From positions 98,886-162,885 of the forward strand of contig CAXSBR010000006.1 of NCBI GenBank assembly GCA_964236495.1: DNA of 64,000 nucleotides. The letters are read 5' to 3'. The stretch is from CAXSBR01 sp964236495. GTDB taxonomy: Bacteria > Actinomycetota > Actinomycetes > Mycobacteriales > Jatrophihabitantaceae. A program made the position numbers and the translations under genes. Below the pieces are notes generated by a model, which was not told where the DNA came from, ran no database searches, and saw only the letters and a program-made list of their open reading frames with translations. Shown here piece by piece: positions 19,002-28,054 of this stretch. The stretch's first letter is position 1. Each line of letters opens with the position of its first letter.

Positions 19002-19940
19002 GTGTCCAGCGTCGTTGAGTCGGTCGCGACGTCCGTCGCGACCGAGCCCAGGCAGAGTGGACGGCGCCGAGCCAAGTTGTTCGGTCACCAACCTCTGGGC
19101 ATGCTGTTCGTAGCGCCGTACGTGGTGTTCATGGCGGCCGTGTTCGCGTATCCATTGGGGCTGGCGGTGTGGATATCATTTCACCGCTACTTCTTCACCG
19201 CCCCTGGTGTCCAGGTTGCCCGGCCGTGGGTGGGGCTGGCCAATTACAAGGCGGCGCTGAGCGACCCGGCGGTGCGCCAGTCTTTTCTCAACATTCTGAT
19301 ATTCCTGGTCATCAACGTGCCGCTGACGGTGATCCTGTCGCTGCTGCTGGCGACAGCGTTGAACGCGGCAATTCGGTTTCGCGGGTTCTTCCGGGTGAGT
19401 TATTACGTTCCCTACGTCACGGCGAGTGTCGCGGTGGTGGGCGTATGGCTGTTCCTGTTCCGCTCCAACGGTCTGGTCAATCACGTCCTGGGCCCGCTGG
19501 CGCCGTCGCCGTCGTGGCTGATCAATGAGCGCTGGGCAATGCCCTCGATCGCCTTCTACGTCACCTGGAAGCAGCTCGGATTCTTCATTTTGCTGTACTT
19601 GGCGGCATTGCAGAACGTACCGAAGGAGTTGTACGAATCGGCCGCGGTGGACGGTGCGTCACCGTTGCGGGCGTTCCAGTCAGTCACCGTCCCCGGCGTG
19701 CGCCCGGCCACCACGCTAGTGACATTGCTGGCGATCATCACCGGCGCGAACCTGTTCACCGAGCCGTACCTGCTCACCAACGGCGGTGGCCCCAACGGCA
19801 AGTCGGCGTCACCGGTACTGCTCATGTACCAGCGAGGAATCGAGCAGGGACACCCCGACGTCGCTTCTGCGCTGGGCATTCTGCTGGTGATCGGCGTTCT
19901 CATCGTCGCCGGCGTCGTGCGACTTCTGGAAAAGGACTGA
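19002..19940 (+). CDS. Sugar ABC transporter permease (MalF/UgpA type)
   Basis: A 312-residue integral membrane protein with GTG start at 19002, 9 nt after the SBP stop. There are six transmembrane segments (about residues 36-56, 96-120, 130-150, 176-196, 226-246 and 286-306). The EAA loop is ELYESAAVDGASPLRAFQSVTVPGVRP (shown in parts: ESAAVDGAS), the site that contacts the ATPase. It forms the channel with the next gene. No ATPase gene is in the operon. Confidence 0.93.
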   Translation: MSSVVESVATSVATEPRQSGRRRAKLFGHQPLGMLFVAPYVVFMAAVFAYPLGLAVWISFHRYFFTAPGVQVARPWVGLANYKAALSDPAVRQSFLNILIFLVINVPLTVILSLLLATALNAAIRFRGFFRVSYYVPYVTASVAVVGVWLFLFRSNGLVNHVLGPLAPSPSWLINERWAMPSIAFYVTWKQLGFFILLYLAALQNVPKELYESAAVDGASPLRAFQSVTVPGVRPATTLVTLLAIITGANLFTEPYLLTNGGGPNGKSASPVLLMYQRGIEQGHPDVASALGILLVIGVLIVAGVVRLLEKD

Positions 19941-19941
19941 T

Positions 19942-20841
19942 ATGACCCAGACCGTCATCCCCACTGTCGACACCGGCCCTGCCGACGAGAACGCTCCCCA
20001 TCCGCCGCCGCACAAAGGGCGCTCGTGGTGGCGAATGCTGTTGTTGTCGATCGGGGCGCTGCTCTTCCTGTTCCCGTTCTACTACATGATCATCGGCTCG
20101 CTGCAGAAGCGCCCGGACACTACTCTGGGCGGGCTCATTCCCAAACCGAACAACCTGAGCCTGCACAATTACGCGCAGATCAATGGCGCAATCAGCCTCG
20201 GTCACACGCTGCTCAGCTCCGGAATCTTCACCGGCGGAGTATTGCTGGGCACTGTGGTGTTCGGGGTGCTGGCCGGATACGCGCTGGCACTACTGGAGTT
20301 CCGTGGCCGTGGGGTGATCTTCGGCGCGATGCTGCTCATCCAGGTCGTTCCGTTCCAACTGTTAATCATTCCGTTGTACGTACTGATCGTGCGCAACTAC
20401 GGCCTGGGCGACAACTACCTGGGCATGATCCTGCCGTTCGCCATCAACTCTACGGCCGTCTTCGTATTCCGGCAGTATTTCCTTCAGCTGCCGCCCGACC
20501 TGTTCAATGCGGCCCGCATCGACGGCGCCAGCGAATTGCGCATTCTGACCAGCGTCGCATTACCGCTGGTCCGGCCCGCACTGCTCACCGCCATGTTGAC
20601 GACGTTCATCGGGCCGTGGAACGAGTTTTTGTGGCCCTTCTTGGTCACCAAACAGCACAACAAGCAACCGCTGGCGGTGGCATTGGCCAACTTCATCAGC
20701 AACTATTCCAACGCGATCTCCAATCCGTCCGGGGCGATCCTGGCCGGCGCCTGTGTTCTCGCCGCACCGGCCGTGGGGCTGTTCATCGTCTTCCAGCGCC
20801 ACTTCGTTTCCTCCGACCTCGGTTCCGGGGTCAAAGGTTGA
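19942..20841 (+). CDS. Sugar ABC transporter permease (MalG/UgpE type)
   Basis: A 299-residue membrane protein, starting 1 nt after the upstream stop region. The first TM is at about residues 33-55 (MLLLSIGALLFLFPFYYMIIG), five more follow, and the EAA loop is NAARIDGASELRI followed by LPLVRPA. It partners the MalF-type permease. Its stop overlaps the following TTG start (TTGA). Confidence 0.93.
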   Translation: MTQTVIPTVDTGPADENAPHPPPHKGRSWWRMLLLSIGALLFLFPFYYMIIGSLQKRPDTTLGGLIPKPNNLSLHNYAQINGAISLGHTLLSSGIFTGGVLLGTVVFGVLAGYALALLEFRGRGVIFGAMLLIQVVPFQLLIIPLYVLIVRNYGLGDNYLGMILPFAINSTAVFVFRQYFLQLPPDLFNAARIDGASELRILTSVALPLVRPALLTAMLTTFIGPWNEFLWPFLVTKQHNKQPLAVALANFISNYSNAISNPSGAILAGACVLAAPAVGLFIVFQRHFVSSDLGSGVKG

Positions 20842-21923
20842 CCGCATCGGGCACCGCCGGCGTAGCTACCGACGTGCCGTACCGCCTGCGCCGGCTCGGG
20901 GTGCTGATGACGCGCGATCTGCACTCCGAGCTGGAGGCGGACGGCGTGCTCAACCCGGCCAGTGGTCGCGACCCCGACGGAAGGTTGTGGCTGCTCCCGC
21001 GACTGGTGGCGGCCGACAACGTCTCCCGGGTCGGCCTGGCGGAGGTCGTCATCGAGAACGGACGCCCGGCCGGCGTGCGGCGAGCCGGTGTCGTGCTCGA
21101 GCCGCACGCCGGCTGGGAGCGCTCGCACCGCCATGGCGGCGTGGAGGATCCGCGCATCACGTGGATCCCGACGTTGAACCTGCATGTCATGACCTACGTT
21201 GCCTTCGGACCACTGGGCCCCAAGCCCGCGTTGGCGGTGTCAGACGATCTTCGGCAGTGGCGCCGACTGGGCCCGGTGCACTTCGAGTACCAAGCGGATC
21301 TGAACACCGATCTCAATCTGTTTCCCAACAAGGACGTCGTCTTCTTCCCCGAGCCGGTGCCCGGTCCCGACGGCGAACCGAGCTACGCGGTGCTGCACCG
21401 TCCGATGTGGGATCTGGGTGTGATCGTGGGCGGCCGCGACGTGTATCTGCCCGCGAATATTCACGACGAACGGCCCGGAATCTGGATCTCCTACGTCGCC
21501 GTTGCCGACGTCACCCGTGACGTGCGCGCGCTGACCCACCTGGGTCAGCACCGACTGGTCGCGCTACCCGAATACGACTGGGAGATCTTGAAGATCGGCG
21601 CCGGCCCGCCACCGCTTCGAGTGCCGGAGGGGTGGCTGCTCATCCACCACGGCGTCTCCGGCGCGCTCACCGAAGGGTGGGCGCCCCAGCGCCACGCCTG
21701 CTACTCCGCCGGGGCGATGCTGCTCGACGCCGAGGACCCAGCACGAGTGATTGCGCGCACCGACACAGCACTGCTGGTACCGGAGGTTGTCGACGAGCAG
21801 GTGGGCACCGTGCCCAACGTCGTCTTTCCCACCGCGATCGAGTCGGTGGACGGACAGCTCTTCGTCTTCTACGGAATGGCCGACTCCAGCATCGGCGTCG
21901 CCCTTCTGGAGCACACACCTTGA
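20838..21923 (+). CDS. GH130-family glycoside phosphorylase/hydrolase
   Basis: A 361-residue protein (if the TTG at 20838 is the start). Family GH130 features are an RLGVLMTRD-like first strand, GVLNPASGRDPDGRLWLLPRL, the HGGVEDPRITWI motif with the EDPR signature (residues 103-106), MTYVAFGPLGPKPALAVSDDL, NKDVVFFPEP and AVLHRPMW. GH130 enzymes are five-bladed propellers that phosphorolyse beta-mannosides, or in some clades hydrolyse them. I chose the TTG because TTGA overlaps the permease stop; GTG at 20874 is the alternative (325 residues longer than the family minimum would still fit). There is no signal peptide, so it acts in the cytosol on the imported sugar. Confidence 0.85.
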   Translation: MTASGTAGVATDVPYRLRRLGVLMTRDLHSELEADGVLNPASGRDPDGRLWLLPRLVAADNVSRVGLAEVVIENGRPAGVRRAGVVLEPHAGWERSHRHGGVEDPRITWIPTLNLHVMTYVAFGPLGPKPALAVSDDLRQWRRLGPVHFEYQADLNTDLNLFPNKDVVFFPEPVPGPDGEPSYAVLHRPMWDLGVIVGGRDVYLPANIHDERPGIWISYVAVADVTRDVRALTHLGQHRLVALPEYDWEILKIGAGPPPLRVPEGWLLIHHGVSGALTEGWAPQRHACYSAGAMLLDAEDPARVIARTDTALLVPEVVDEQVGTVPNVVFPTAIESVDGQLFVFYGMADSSIGVALLEHTP

Positions 21924-23119
21924 ACGCGGAGCGGCCTCTCGGGCTGGGCTTCGTCGGCGCCGGTGCGTTCGCGCAGTTCGTGGCGTCGGTCGCAGCCGAG
22001 TTCCCCGACGTCGTCGTCGCCGCGGTCGCCGACAGCGACCCGGCCCGGGCGCAAAGACTGGCCGCGATGACCGATGCCGAGGCATCCGACGATCTGGCAG
22101 CTTTGCTCGATCGCGGCGATGTCGACGCCGTCGTGATCGCCACACCACCGAGGTTCCACGCCGATCTGGCCGTGCAAGCGCTGATGGCGGGCCGACACGT
22201 TTTCTGCGAGAAGCCCATCGCGCTCACCGTCGCCGACGCCGACCGCGTCCGCGGTGCCGTCGACGCCAGCGGTCGCGCCTTCGTCGTCGACCACGTGCTG
22301 CGCTACAACCCGATCCTGGCGGCGATACGCCGATTACAGGACGACGGACTGCTCGGCGCGGTACAACGACTAAGCTTCGACAACGACGCCGCAGACGAGG
22401 ACCTCCCGCCCTCGCACTGGTTCTGGAACGAGTCGATCAGCGGCGGCATCCTGCTCGAGCACGGCGTCCATTTCTTCGACGCCGGCGCGATGCTGCTCGG
22501 CGCGCCGGCATGCCGGGTCCAGACCATCGCCAGTGGGCGACCCGACGGCCGCATCGACACGGTGGTGTGCACCGTGGCGCATGCAGACGGTGCACTGGCC
22601 ACGTACGCGCACGGATTCAGCCACGCACACCGCGCCGAACGTCAACTCATGCGGCTGGACTGCGGCCTGGCCGAGGTCCGGATACACGGGTGGATTCCCT
22701 TGCGGGCCGACCTCGATCTGTGGGCCGATGACGACGTGACAGCCGGTTACGAGCAGCTCGCCCACCGTGGGAGCGAGGTGTTGGTCGTCGCCGGCGGGCG
22801 CTCCGTCGGCGACGAACGGATCAGCGTCGACGTCGAGCGCGACGCCGCCCCAGCGCACGCTCGTGCCCGCGGTATTGCCCATCGCGCGCCGCACCACATC
22901 ACCGCCCGGTTGGAAGTCGCAGGCCCGAACGCAAAGGACCGCGTCTACCGCGAAAGCGTGCGCTGCGCGCTGGGCGACCTCGTCGCGAGCGCACGAACCG
23001 GCGCGCGGCCCCGCGCCGACATCAATGCCGGATACGGCGCAGTACGGCTCGCAGCCGCAGCAACCGCGGCCTCGCACGACACCACCACCCACCACCTCTC
23101 CATGCCGGAGGCATCATGA
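21920..23119 (+). CDS. Gfo/Idh/MocA-family oxidoreductase
   Basis: A 399-residue NAD(P)-dependent sugar dehydrogenase-like protein. The Rossmann motif is LGFVGAGAFAQF. The catalytic-site motif EKPIALTVADADR contains the conserved Lys of the EKP motif. The second domain has HWFWNESISGGILLEHGVHFFD, where the final His matches the family catalytic His region. The start TTG at 21920 again overlaps the upstream stop (TTGA). Together with GH130 it may oxidise, epimerise or otherwise condition the released sugar. The exact reaction is unknown. The stop overlaps the next ATG. Confidence 0.88.
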   Translation: MNAERPLGLGFVGAGAFAQFVASVAAEFPDVVVAAVADSDPARAQRLAAMTDAEASDDLAALLDRGDVDAVVIATPPRFHADLAVQALMAGRHVFCEKPIALTVADADRVRGAVDASGRAFVVDHVLRYNPILAAIRRLQDDGLLGAVQRLSFDNDAADEDLPPSHWFWNESISGGILLEHGVHFFDAGAMLLGAPACRVQTIASGRPDGRIDTVVCTVAHADGALATYAHGFSHAHRAERQLMRLDCGLAEVRIHGWIPLRADLDLWADDDVTAGYEQLAHRGSEVLVVAGGRSVGDERISVDVERDAAPAHARARGIAHRAPHHITARLEVAGPNAKDRVYRESVRCALGDLVASARTGARPRADINAGYGAVRLAAAATAASHDTTTHHLSMPEAS

Positions 23120-25209
23120 TCGTCCGTCGTACTCTCACCGCCGCGGCCGCCGCCCTGATTACCGGGGCCGCGCTGCTCACCGCACCCTCTACAGCTCCGG
23201 CCGCGCCTCGATCCACCGGGCGCGCACAGTCGGCGGTGAGTGTTTCCTTGCTGGGTAAGACGCCGTTGATCGACACCGCGAAGTTGACGAACCTGGCGCA
23301 CCTGGACTACCTCACCGCCACCGTCAGCCCGCCCCGACTGCCCGGCCACACCACGTACCGGCTGGCGCGCAATCCCGGCGTCGGCGTCCTTTGGGTGTAT
23401 GCGAACCACCTGCCCACCGGCGGGTTCCAGCGCACCGGCGGCGGCAACTACGACGCCGGCACGAACACCTACACCCAAGGGGCCTACGACGCCGACGACA
23501 TCTCCCGGGACGCGGTGGTCTACCTGCGGCACTGGAAGGCCGCGGCCGACCGGCACAGCCGGACCGAGGCCTACGAGCTCCTGCGCGGGCTGACGTACAT
23601 GCAGACCGCCACCGGACCCAACGCGGGCAATGTGGTGCTCTGGATGCAACCCGACGGCACCCTCAACCCAAGCCCCACGGTGAAGGAGACCCCCGATCCA
23701 TCCGACTCGGGTGCGTCGTACTGGCTGGCTCGCACCATCTGGGCTCTGGGCGAGGGGTACGCCGCCTTCCGCACCGCCGACCCGTCCTTCGCCACCTTCC
23801 TCAAGTCCCGCCTGGACCTGGCGATCACAGCGCTCAACCGGCAGGTCCTCATCCGTTACGGCCAATACCACCTGATCGACGGTCTGCGGCTGCCGGCCTG
23901 GCTCATCGTCGATGGTGCCGACGCCAGCGCTGAGGCCGTGCTCGGACTCGCGGCCTACGTTCGCGCCGGCGGCGGCCACTCTGCTCGGCTTGCCCTGTCC
24001 GAACTGGCCACCGGCATTGCCAAGATGGGCCAGGGCAATGCCAAGACCTGGCCGTACGGCGCGATCCTGCCGTGGGCGCTGTCGCGCTCGGACTGGCACG
24101 CCTGGGCCGCCCAGATGCCCAGCGCGCTGGCCGTCGCTGCCACCGCGCTACATCAACCGCGTCTGCTGCGACCCGCAATTGCCGACGCCGCGGTGTTCAC
24201 GCCGCACCTGCTGACCGCCACCGGCCCGGACAACGGCTGGCTGCCGGCACCGGTCGACGGATCCCAGATCGCCTACGGTGCCGATGCCCGCGTCCAAGGC
24301 TTACTTGCGGTCTCGCGCGCCGCGCACTCGATCGGCCTGCGTCAGGTCGCCGGTATCGCTGCGGGCTGGTTCTTCGGCCAGAACCCGGCCGGAGTGCCGA
24401 CCTACGACCCGAGCACCGGCGTCACCGACGACGGCGTCAGCCCCGAGGGCACCGTCAACCTCAACTCCGGCGCGGAATCGACCATCCACGGCCTGCTCAC
24501 GATGGAAGCCCTCGACGCCAATCCTGATGTCGCCGTCCTTGCCCGCGCCAGCGCCTCCATCACCCGCCGCGACGGCCAACGCACCTTGGAAGCCGAAGCC
24601 GCGACCCTGTCCGGTCAGGCCACGGTCGTGACGCCCAACTCGGCCTGGACGGGCGAGTCGCAGTGGAGCAACGGCGCCTACGTCCAGGTCGGTGCGCCCA
24701 GCCGGCTGACGTGGACTGTTCCGACCTCGACCCAGCCGCGCCTGGTCCAAGCGGTGATCAACCGGGTTCCCGGCACGGCCGCGACCACTCGATTCACCGC
24801 GGCCGGCCGCAGCCTGGGTGTGGTGCACTTCGGCGGAGGCGGCGCCCAAGGCGACTCCGGTGCACCGGGAGCGTTGCTGCCGATCACTGTGGCGCGTCAC
24901 CTGCCTGCAGCGGCAAGCACGCTGACGGCAATGACGGCTACGACCTCCATGGGCACCGGCCAGCTCGACGCGCTGTTCGTCACGCCGCTGCTGTCCAGTC
25001 TGGTCACCACGGGCGCCGGTCACAGCGTCGCGCTGGTCAACAGCGTGGCCGGCCGGCAACGGGCTCTCGCACTCAGCCTGCCCGGAACCGGTCTCACCAT
25101 CGCCAATAGCTACGACACCCATGGTCGGGTGAGTGCCGTCGAAGTGAGCTGGTCGACGCAGATCACCGTGCGGGTGCCCGCGGGCGGCTTCGCCGTCGTA
25201 TTGCGATGA
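23116..25209 (+). CDS. Secreted protein with a likely (alpha/alpha)6-barrel and C-terminal beta domain
   Basis: A 697-residue exported protein. Its signal is MIVRRTLTAAAAALITGAALLTAPSTAPAA (shown in parts: LITGAALLTA). From about residue 40 to 480 it contains helix-rich repeats with aromatic and Gly clusters (NYDAGTNTYTQGAYDADDI, YWLARTIWALGEG, AWLIVDGADASAEAVLGL, WFFGQNPAGVPTYDPSTGV, NLNSGAESTIHGLL). These look like a six-hairpin glycosidase barrel, such as seen in GH9-like and unsaturated-glucuronyl hydrolases. Residues 490-697 are beta-rich, possibly carbohydrate-binding. The family is not confirmed. It is in the same operon as GH130, so it may release the imported sugar outside the cell. 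ATGA overlaps on both sides. Confidence 0.6.
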   Translation: MIVRRTLTAAAAALITGAALLTAPSTAPAAPRSTGRAQSAVSVSLLGKTPLIDTAKLTNLAHLDYLTATVSPPRLPGHTTYRLARNPGVGVLWVYANHLPTGGFQRTGGGNYDAGTNTYTQGAYDADDISRDAVVYLRHWKAAADRHSRTEAYELLRGLTYMQTATGPNAGNVVLWMQPDGTLNPSPTVKETPDPSDSGASYWLARTIWALGEGYAAFRTADPSFATFLKSRLDLAITALNRQVLIRYGQYHLIDGLRLPAWLIVDGADASAEAVLGLAAYVRAGGGHSARLALSELATGIAKMGQGNAKTWPYGAILPWALSRSDWHAWAAQMPSALAVAATALHQPRLLRPAIADAAVFTPHLLTATGPDNGWLPAPVDGSQIAYGADARVQGLLAVSRAAHSIGLRQVAGIAAGWFFGQNPAGVPTYDPSTGVTDDGVSPEGTVNLNSGAESTIHGLLTMEALDANPDVAVLARASASITRRDGQRTLEAEAATLSGQATVVTPNSAWTGESQWSNGAYVQVGAPSRLTWTVPTSTQPRLVQAVINRVPGTAATTRFTAAGRSLGVVHFGGGGAQGDSGAPGALLPITVARHLPAAASTLTAMTATTSMGTGQLDALFVTPLLSSLVTTGAGHSVALVNSVAGRQRALALSLPGTGLTIANSYDTHGRVSAVEVSWSTQITVRVPAGGFAVVLR

Positions 25210-26513
25210 GGCGAGGCGCTGCGCTGGGCATCACTGCTGGGCTGATGGCACTTGCCGCCTGTACATCGTCGAGCGCCGGTCACGCACCGAGTTCCAGCTC
25301 GGTCGCCGGGTCGGCAACGTCGCAGGCGGCGGCTACCAGTTCCGTGCCGGCGGAGAGCCCGACTACGCAGGTGACCACTCCGGTGTCGTCGGCGACCAAC
25401 CCGGCGGGAACGACGACCAGCCCCGTGCCGTCCGCGACCCGACCGGCGCACACGGCCGGGCTGCACTCGTCAACGCCCGTAATGGGGCCGGTCGGCGGCG
25501 CGGTGCCGTCGGGCTTTCGTCCCCTGTCCGCCACGTTCGTCAGCGCGTCTAACGGCTGGGTTCTGGGCACTGCTCCGTGCGCGAAAGCACCGTGTACGTC
25601 GATCGTGCGCACTCGTAACGGCGGGCGCACCTGGCACGGCATCCCCGCGCCCAAGGCCGCCCTGCAAACCGACGGCAGCCACGGCACCGGCTTACAAGCC
25701 ATTCGGTTCGCCAATAGCTCGGACGGCTGGGCGTTCGGCACCGACCTCTGGGCGACGCACGACGGCGGCGCGCACTGGCATCGCGTGGCGAAGCGGCGGA
25801 ACGTCACTGACCTCGAGACCGGCGGCGGGTCGGTCTACTACGTCACCCGACCCTGTGACCAGCAAGGTAAGCCGACGAGCACGTGCACCGACGATGCGCA
25901 CGTGTACGCCGCTGCGATCGGCTCGGACGCGTTCGGTCAGCTTGCAACGGTTTCGATGAGGTTTGCCGACGGGGGCGCGCTGCAGGGCTCATCGCTGACG
26001 GTCCACGGCACGACCTGGTGGCTGCCCACTCCCGCCTCGCTGTACCGCGGGCATGGCCGCTCCGCGCCGACCGCCCTGTCCAACCCCTGCCCGCAGGCGC
26101 GGTACAAGCCGGTCGAGCTGGCCGCCGCGAACGCTACGAACGTTGACGCACTCTGTGTCGGCGAAGGCGCGATGGGATCGATCGGCGGTCAGCTGCGTGG
26201 GTCCTCCGACGGCGGTGCGACATGGCGCAACGCGGGACCGATGCACCGGTTCGAAAGTGGCGTGTCCGCGGTATCCGACAACGGAGCCGGCGTGTTGATC
26301 GTGGCCGCGGCCAGTGCCGTCAGTGAGATCGCGCGGACCACGAATGACGGCCGTAAATTCGCCACGGTGTTGGTGTCGACCGTCGGCGGTGGCGGCATCG
26401 AGTGGTACGACGCCGGCTTCACCACCGCGTCGCAGGCGTTTGCGGTGCTGCGCCTGTCGCGGATGTACCTCTCCCGCGACGCCGGCGCTTCGTGGCACCG
26501 GGTCACCTTCTGA
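25206..26513 (+). CDS. Asp-box/beta-propeller lipoprotein
   Basis: A 435-residue lipoprotein with signal MRRGAALGITAGLMALAAC (lipobox ALAAC at Cys19) and a Ser/Thr/Pro linker to about residue 95. The folded part contains four Asp-box-like motifs: RTRNGGRTWHGI, ATHDGGAHWHRV, SSDGGATWRNAG and SRDAGASWHRV. These are signatures of sialidase/BNR or VPS10-like propellers. Its role may be to bind glycans or proteins at the cell surface. It is the last gene of the sugar operon, overlapping the preceding stop (ATGA). The substrate is unknown. Confidence 0.75.
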   Translation: MRRGAALGITAGLMALAACTSSSAGHAPSSSSVAGSATSQAAATSSVPAESPTTQVTTPVSSATNPAGTTTSPVPSATRPAHTAGLHSSTPVMGPVGGAVPSGFRPLSATFVSASNGWVLGTAPCAKAPCTSIVRTRNGGRTWHGIPAPKAALQTDGSHGTGLQAIRFANSSDGWAFGTDLWATHDGGAHWHRVAKRRNVTDLETGGGSVYYVTRPCDQQGKPTSTCTDDAHVYAAAIGSDAFGQLATVSMRFADGGALQGSSLTVHGTTWWLPTPASLYRGHGRSAPTALSNPCPQARYKPVELAAANATNVDALCVGEGAMGSIGGQLRGSSDGGATWRNAGPMHRFESGVSAVSDNGAGVLIVAAASAVSEIARTTNDGRKFATVLVSTVGGGGIEWYDAGFTTASQAFAVLRLSRMYLSRDAGASWHRVTF

Positions 26514-26559
26514 GGTCCACAGCCGCTGCTGGGCGGCAGCCGGGTCGGAGCGACCGCTC

Positions 26560-27180
26560 TCACCCCGACCGTCGTAAGCCGTTCAGCACGACTGTGAGAA
26601 GGTGACGGCCGCGGACCTCTGCCTCGGCCTCGTCCAGGCGGGACAGGCACCCGATGAGCAGGATGACGTCGCGCGCATCGACGTCGGGCCGGACGCTTCG
26701 GTTGGCCTTGCCGGCGTCCAACAGCAGGGTCAGCGCATCGCCGATCGGGCCGAGGCTGTGGGCGGACAGATCTCGCGATACGCCGGCCTCGACGGCGGAG
26801 AACACGCCGCGCTTCACGCGCGCGTACTCGGCCACCCGGTCGAACCAGCGCGTCAACGCGGTGATCGGGTCGTGGTCGGCGAGTAAGGCGGGCGCGGCCT
26901 GCACGAGCTCGTCGACGTCACGTCGATAGACCTCGGCGAGCAGATCTTCGCGAGTGGGGAAGTGCCGATACAGCGTGCCCTGCCCGACCCCGGCTTGCTT
27001 GGCCACTGCGCTGAGCTTCAGCTCCGGCGTCCGCGCCATCACCGCCCGCGCGGCCTGGACGAGTCGAGCGCGGTTCTCGATCGCATCGGCCCGACGCCGG
27101 GGCGCCTCTGTCGGCACGTCACCAGCCCGCCCCACGGTAGCGGACACTTGTCCGGTAACGTAGGAGGTCGGTGCGGACAT
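26560..27180 (-). CDS. TetR-family transcriptional regulator
   Basis: A 206-residue regulator. The HTH (about residues 30-75) is NRARLVQAARAVMARTPELKLSAVAKQAGVGQGTLYRHFPTREDLL (shown in parts: GVGQGTLYRHFPTRE), the TetR signature. It is divergent from the SDR gene at 27209, separated by 28 nt carrying one of two identical inverted repeats. The other lies inside the first 13 codons of this gene. That makes either autorepression or a downstream start at GTG 27117 (before PTEAPRRRADAIE) plausible. The ligand is not predictable. Confidence 0.92.
   Translation of the reverse strand: MSAPTSYVTGQVSATVGRAGDVPTEAPRRRADAIENRARLVQAARAVMARTPELKLSAVAKQAGVGQGTLYRHFPTREDLLAEVYRRDVDELVQAAPALLADHDPITALTRWFDRVAEYARVKRGVFSAVEAGVSRDLSAHSLGPIGDALTLLLDAGKANRSVRPDVDARDVILLIGCLSRLDEAEAEVRGRHLLTVVLNGLRRSG
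27142..27153. promoter_or_regulatory. TetR operator candidate, copy 1
   Basis: GGACACTTGTCC is an inverted repeat GGACA-N2-TGTCC. It matches copy 2 at 27175 and lies inside the annotated 5' end of the tetR-like gene. Confidence 0.75.
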
Positions 27181-27186
27181 GTGTCC
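27175..27186. promoter_or_regulatory. TetR operator candidate, copy 2
   Basis: GGACATGTGTCC has the form GGACA-N2-TGTCC. It overlaps the tetR-like start codon and lies 23 nt before the SDR start. The copies are 33 bp apart, about three helical turns. Confidence 0.8.
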
Positions 27187-27208
27187 ACTTTAGCTGAGAG
27201 GATCGGTC

Positions 27209-27949
27209 ATGTCGGAGGTCGAAGGAAAGGTCGTCGCCATCACCGGTGCGAGCAGCGGCATCGGGGCTGCCACTGCGGTGCTGCTCGCAGACCGCGGCGC
27301 CTCCGTGGTTCTGGGCGCCCGGCGCACCGAACGTTTGGACGAGTTGGCCGACGGCATCCGCGCGCGCGGCGGTCGCGCCCTGACCTGCCGCACCGACGTC
27401 ACCCGCCGGGAGGATCTGGACCGGCTCGTCGGTCGCGCTGTGGACGAGTTCGGCCGCCTCGACGTGCTGGTCAGCAACGCCGGCATCAGCAAGATCGGGC
27501 TGCTGTCCGATCTCGACGTCGACGGTTGGTCGGCGATGATCGACGTCAACCTTCGCGGCGTCCTGCACGGGATAGCGGCGGCGCTGCCTGTCTTCCGCGC
27601 ACAGGGCAGCGGCCACCTGGTCACGACAGTGTCGACGTCCGGGCTCAAGATCGTGCCGACGCAGGCTGTTTACGCCGCGACGAAGAACGCGGTCCGGACC
27701 CTGTTGGAAGCGCTGCGCCAGGAATCGACCGACGGAGTGCTGCGTACGACGTCGGTCTCGCCCGGCTACGTCCGCACCGAGCTCGCCGACTCCATCGACG
27801 ACCCGGCGATGCGCGACCAGGTCCGCCGCGGCATGGAGGAATTCGCCATTGCCCCCGAGGCCGTCGCCCGCGCGATCGTCTTCGCCATCGAGCAACCGCA
27901 CGACGTCGAGATCGGAGACATCACCATCCGGCCCACCGTCCAGGCCTGA
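27209..27949 (+). CDS. Short-chain dehydrogenase/reductase (classical SDR)
   Basis: A 246-residue classical SDR. The coenzyme motif is TGASSGIG (residues 13-20), the NNAG-equivalent is SNAG in LVSNAGISKIG, and the catalytic Ser and YxxxK are in TVSTSGLKIVPTQAVYAATKNA (Y and K spaced by 3). A PGYVRTEL stretch follows. ARR after the second strand suggests NADP preference. It diverges from the tetR-like gene and shares its operator pair, so it is probably induced by the TetR ligand, perhaps its substrate. GAGAGGATC precedes ATG. Confidence 0.92.
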   Translation: MSEVEGKVVAITGASSGIGAATAVLLADRGASVVLGARRTERLDELADGIRARGGRALTCRTDVTRREDLDRLVGRAVDEFGRLDVLVSNAGISKIGLLSDLDVDGWSAMIDVNLRGVLHGIAAALPVFRAQGSGHLVTTVSTSGLKIVPTQAVYAATKNAVRTLLEALRQESTDGVLRTTSVSPGYVRTELADSIDDPAMRDQVRRGMEEFAIAPEAVARAIVFAIEQPHDVEIGDITIRPTVQA

Positions 27950-28054
27950 CCGCAGCCCGCTCGAACTCGCCCTTTCGCGACGACGGTCCCTCTGCAGCTC
28001 GATTGCCGCAGTGTCTCGTTCCCTGTTTTTCTCGCGGCTGGGAGGATGGCCGTC

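Noticed and set aside
20025..21923. A 632-codon form of the GH130 gene
   Set aside because: The first 270 codons are an out-of-frame shadow of the MalG-type permease; GH130 homology starts after 20838.
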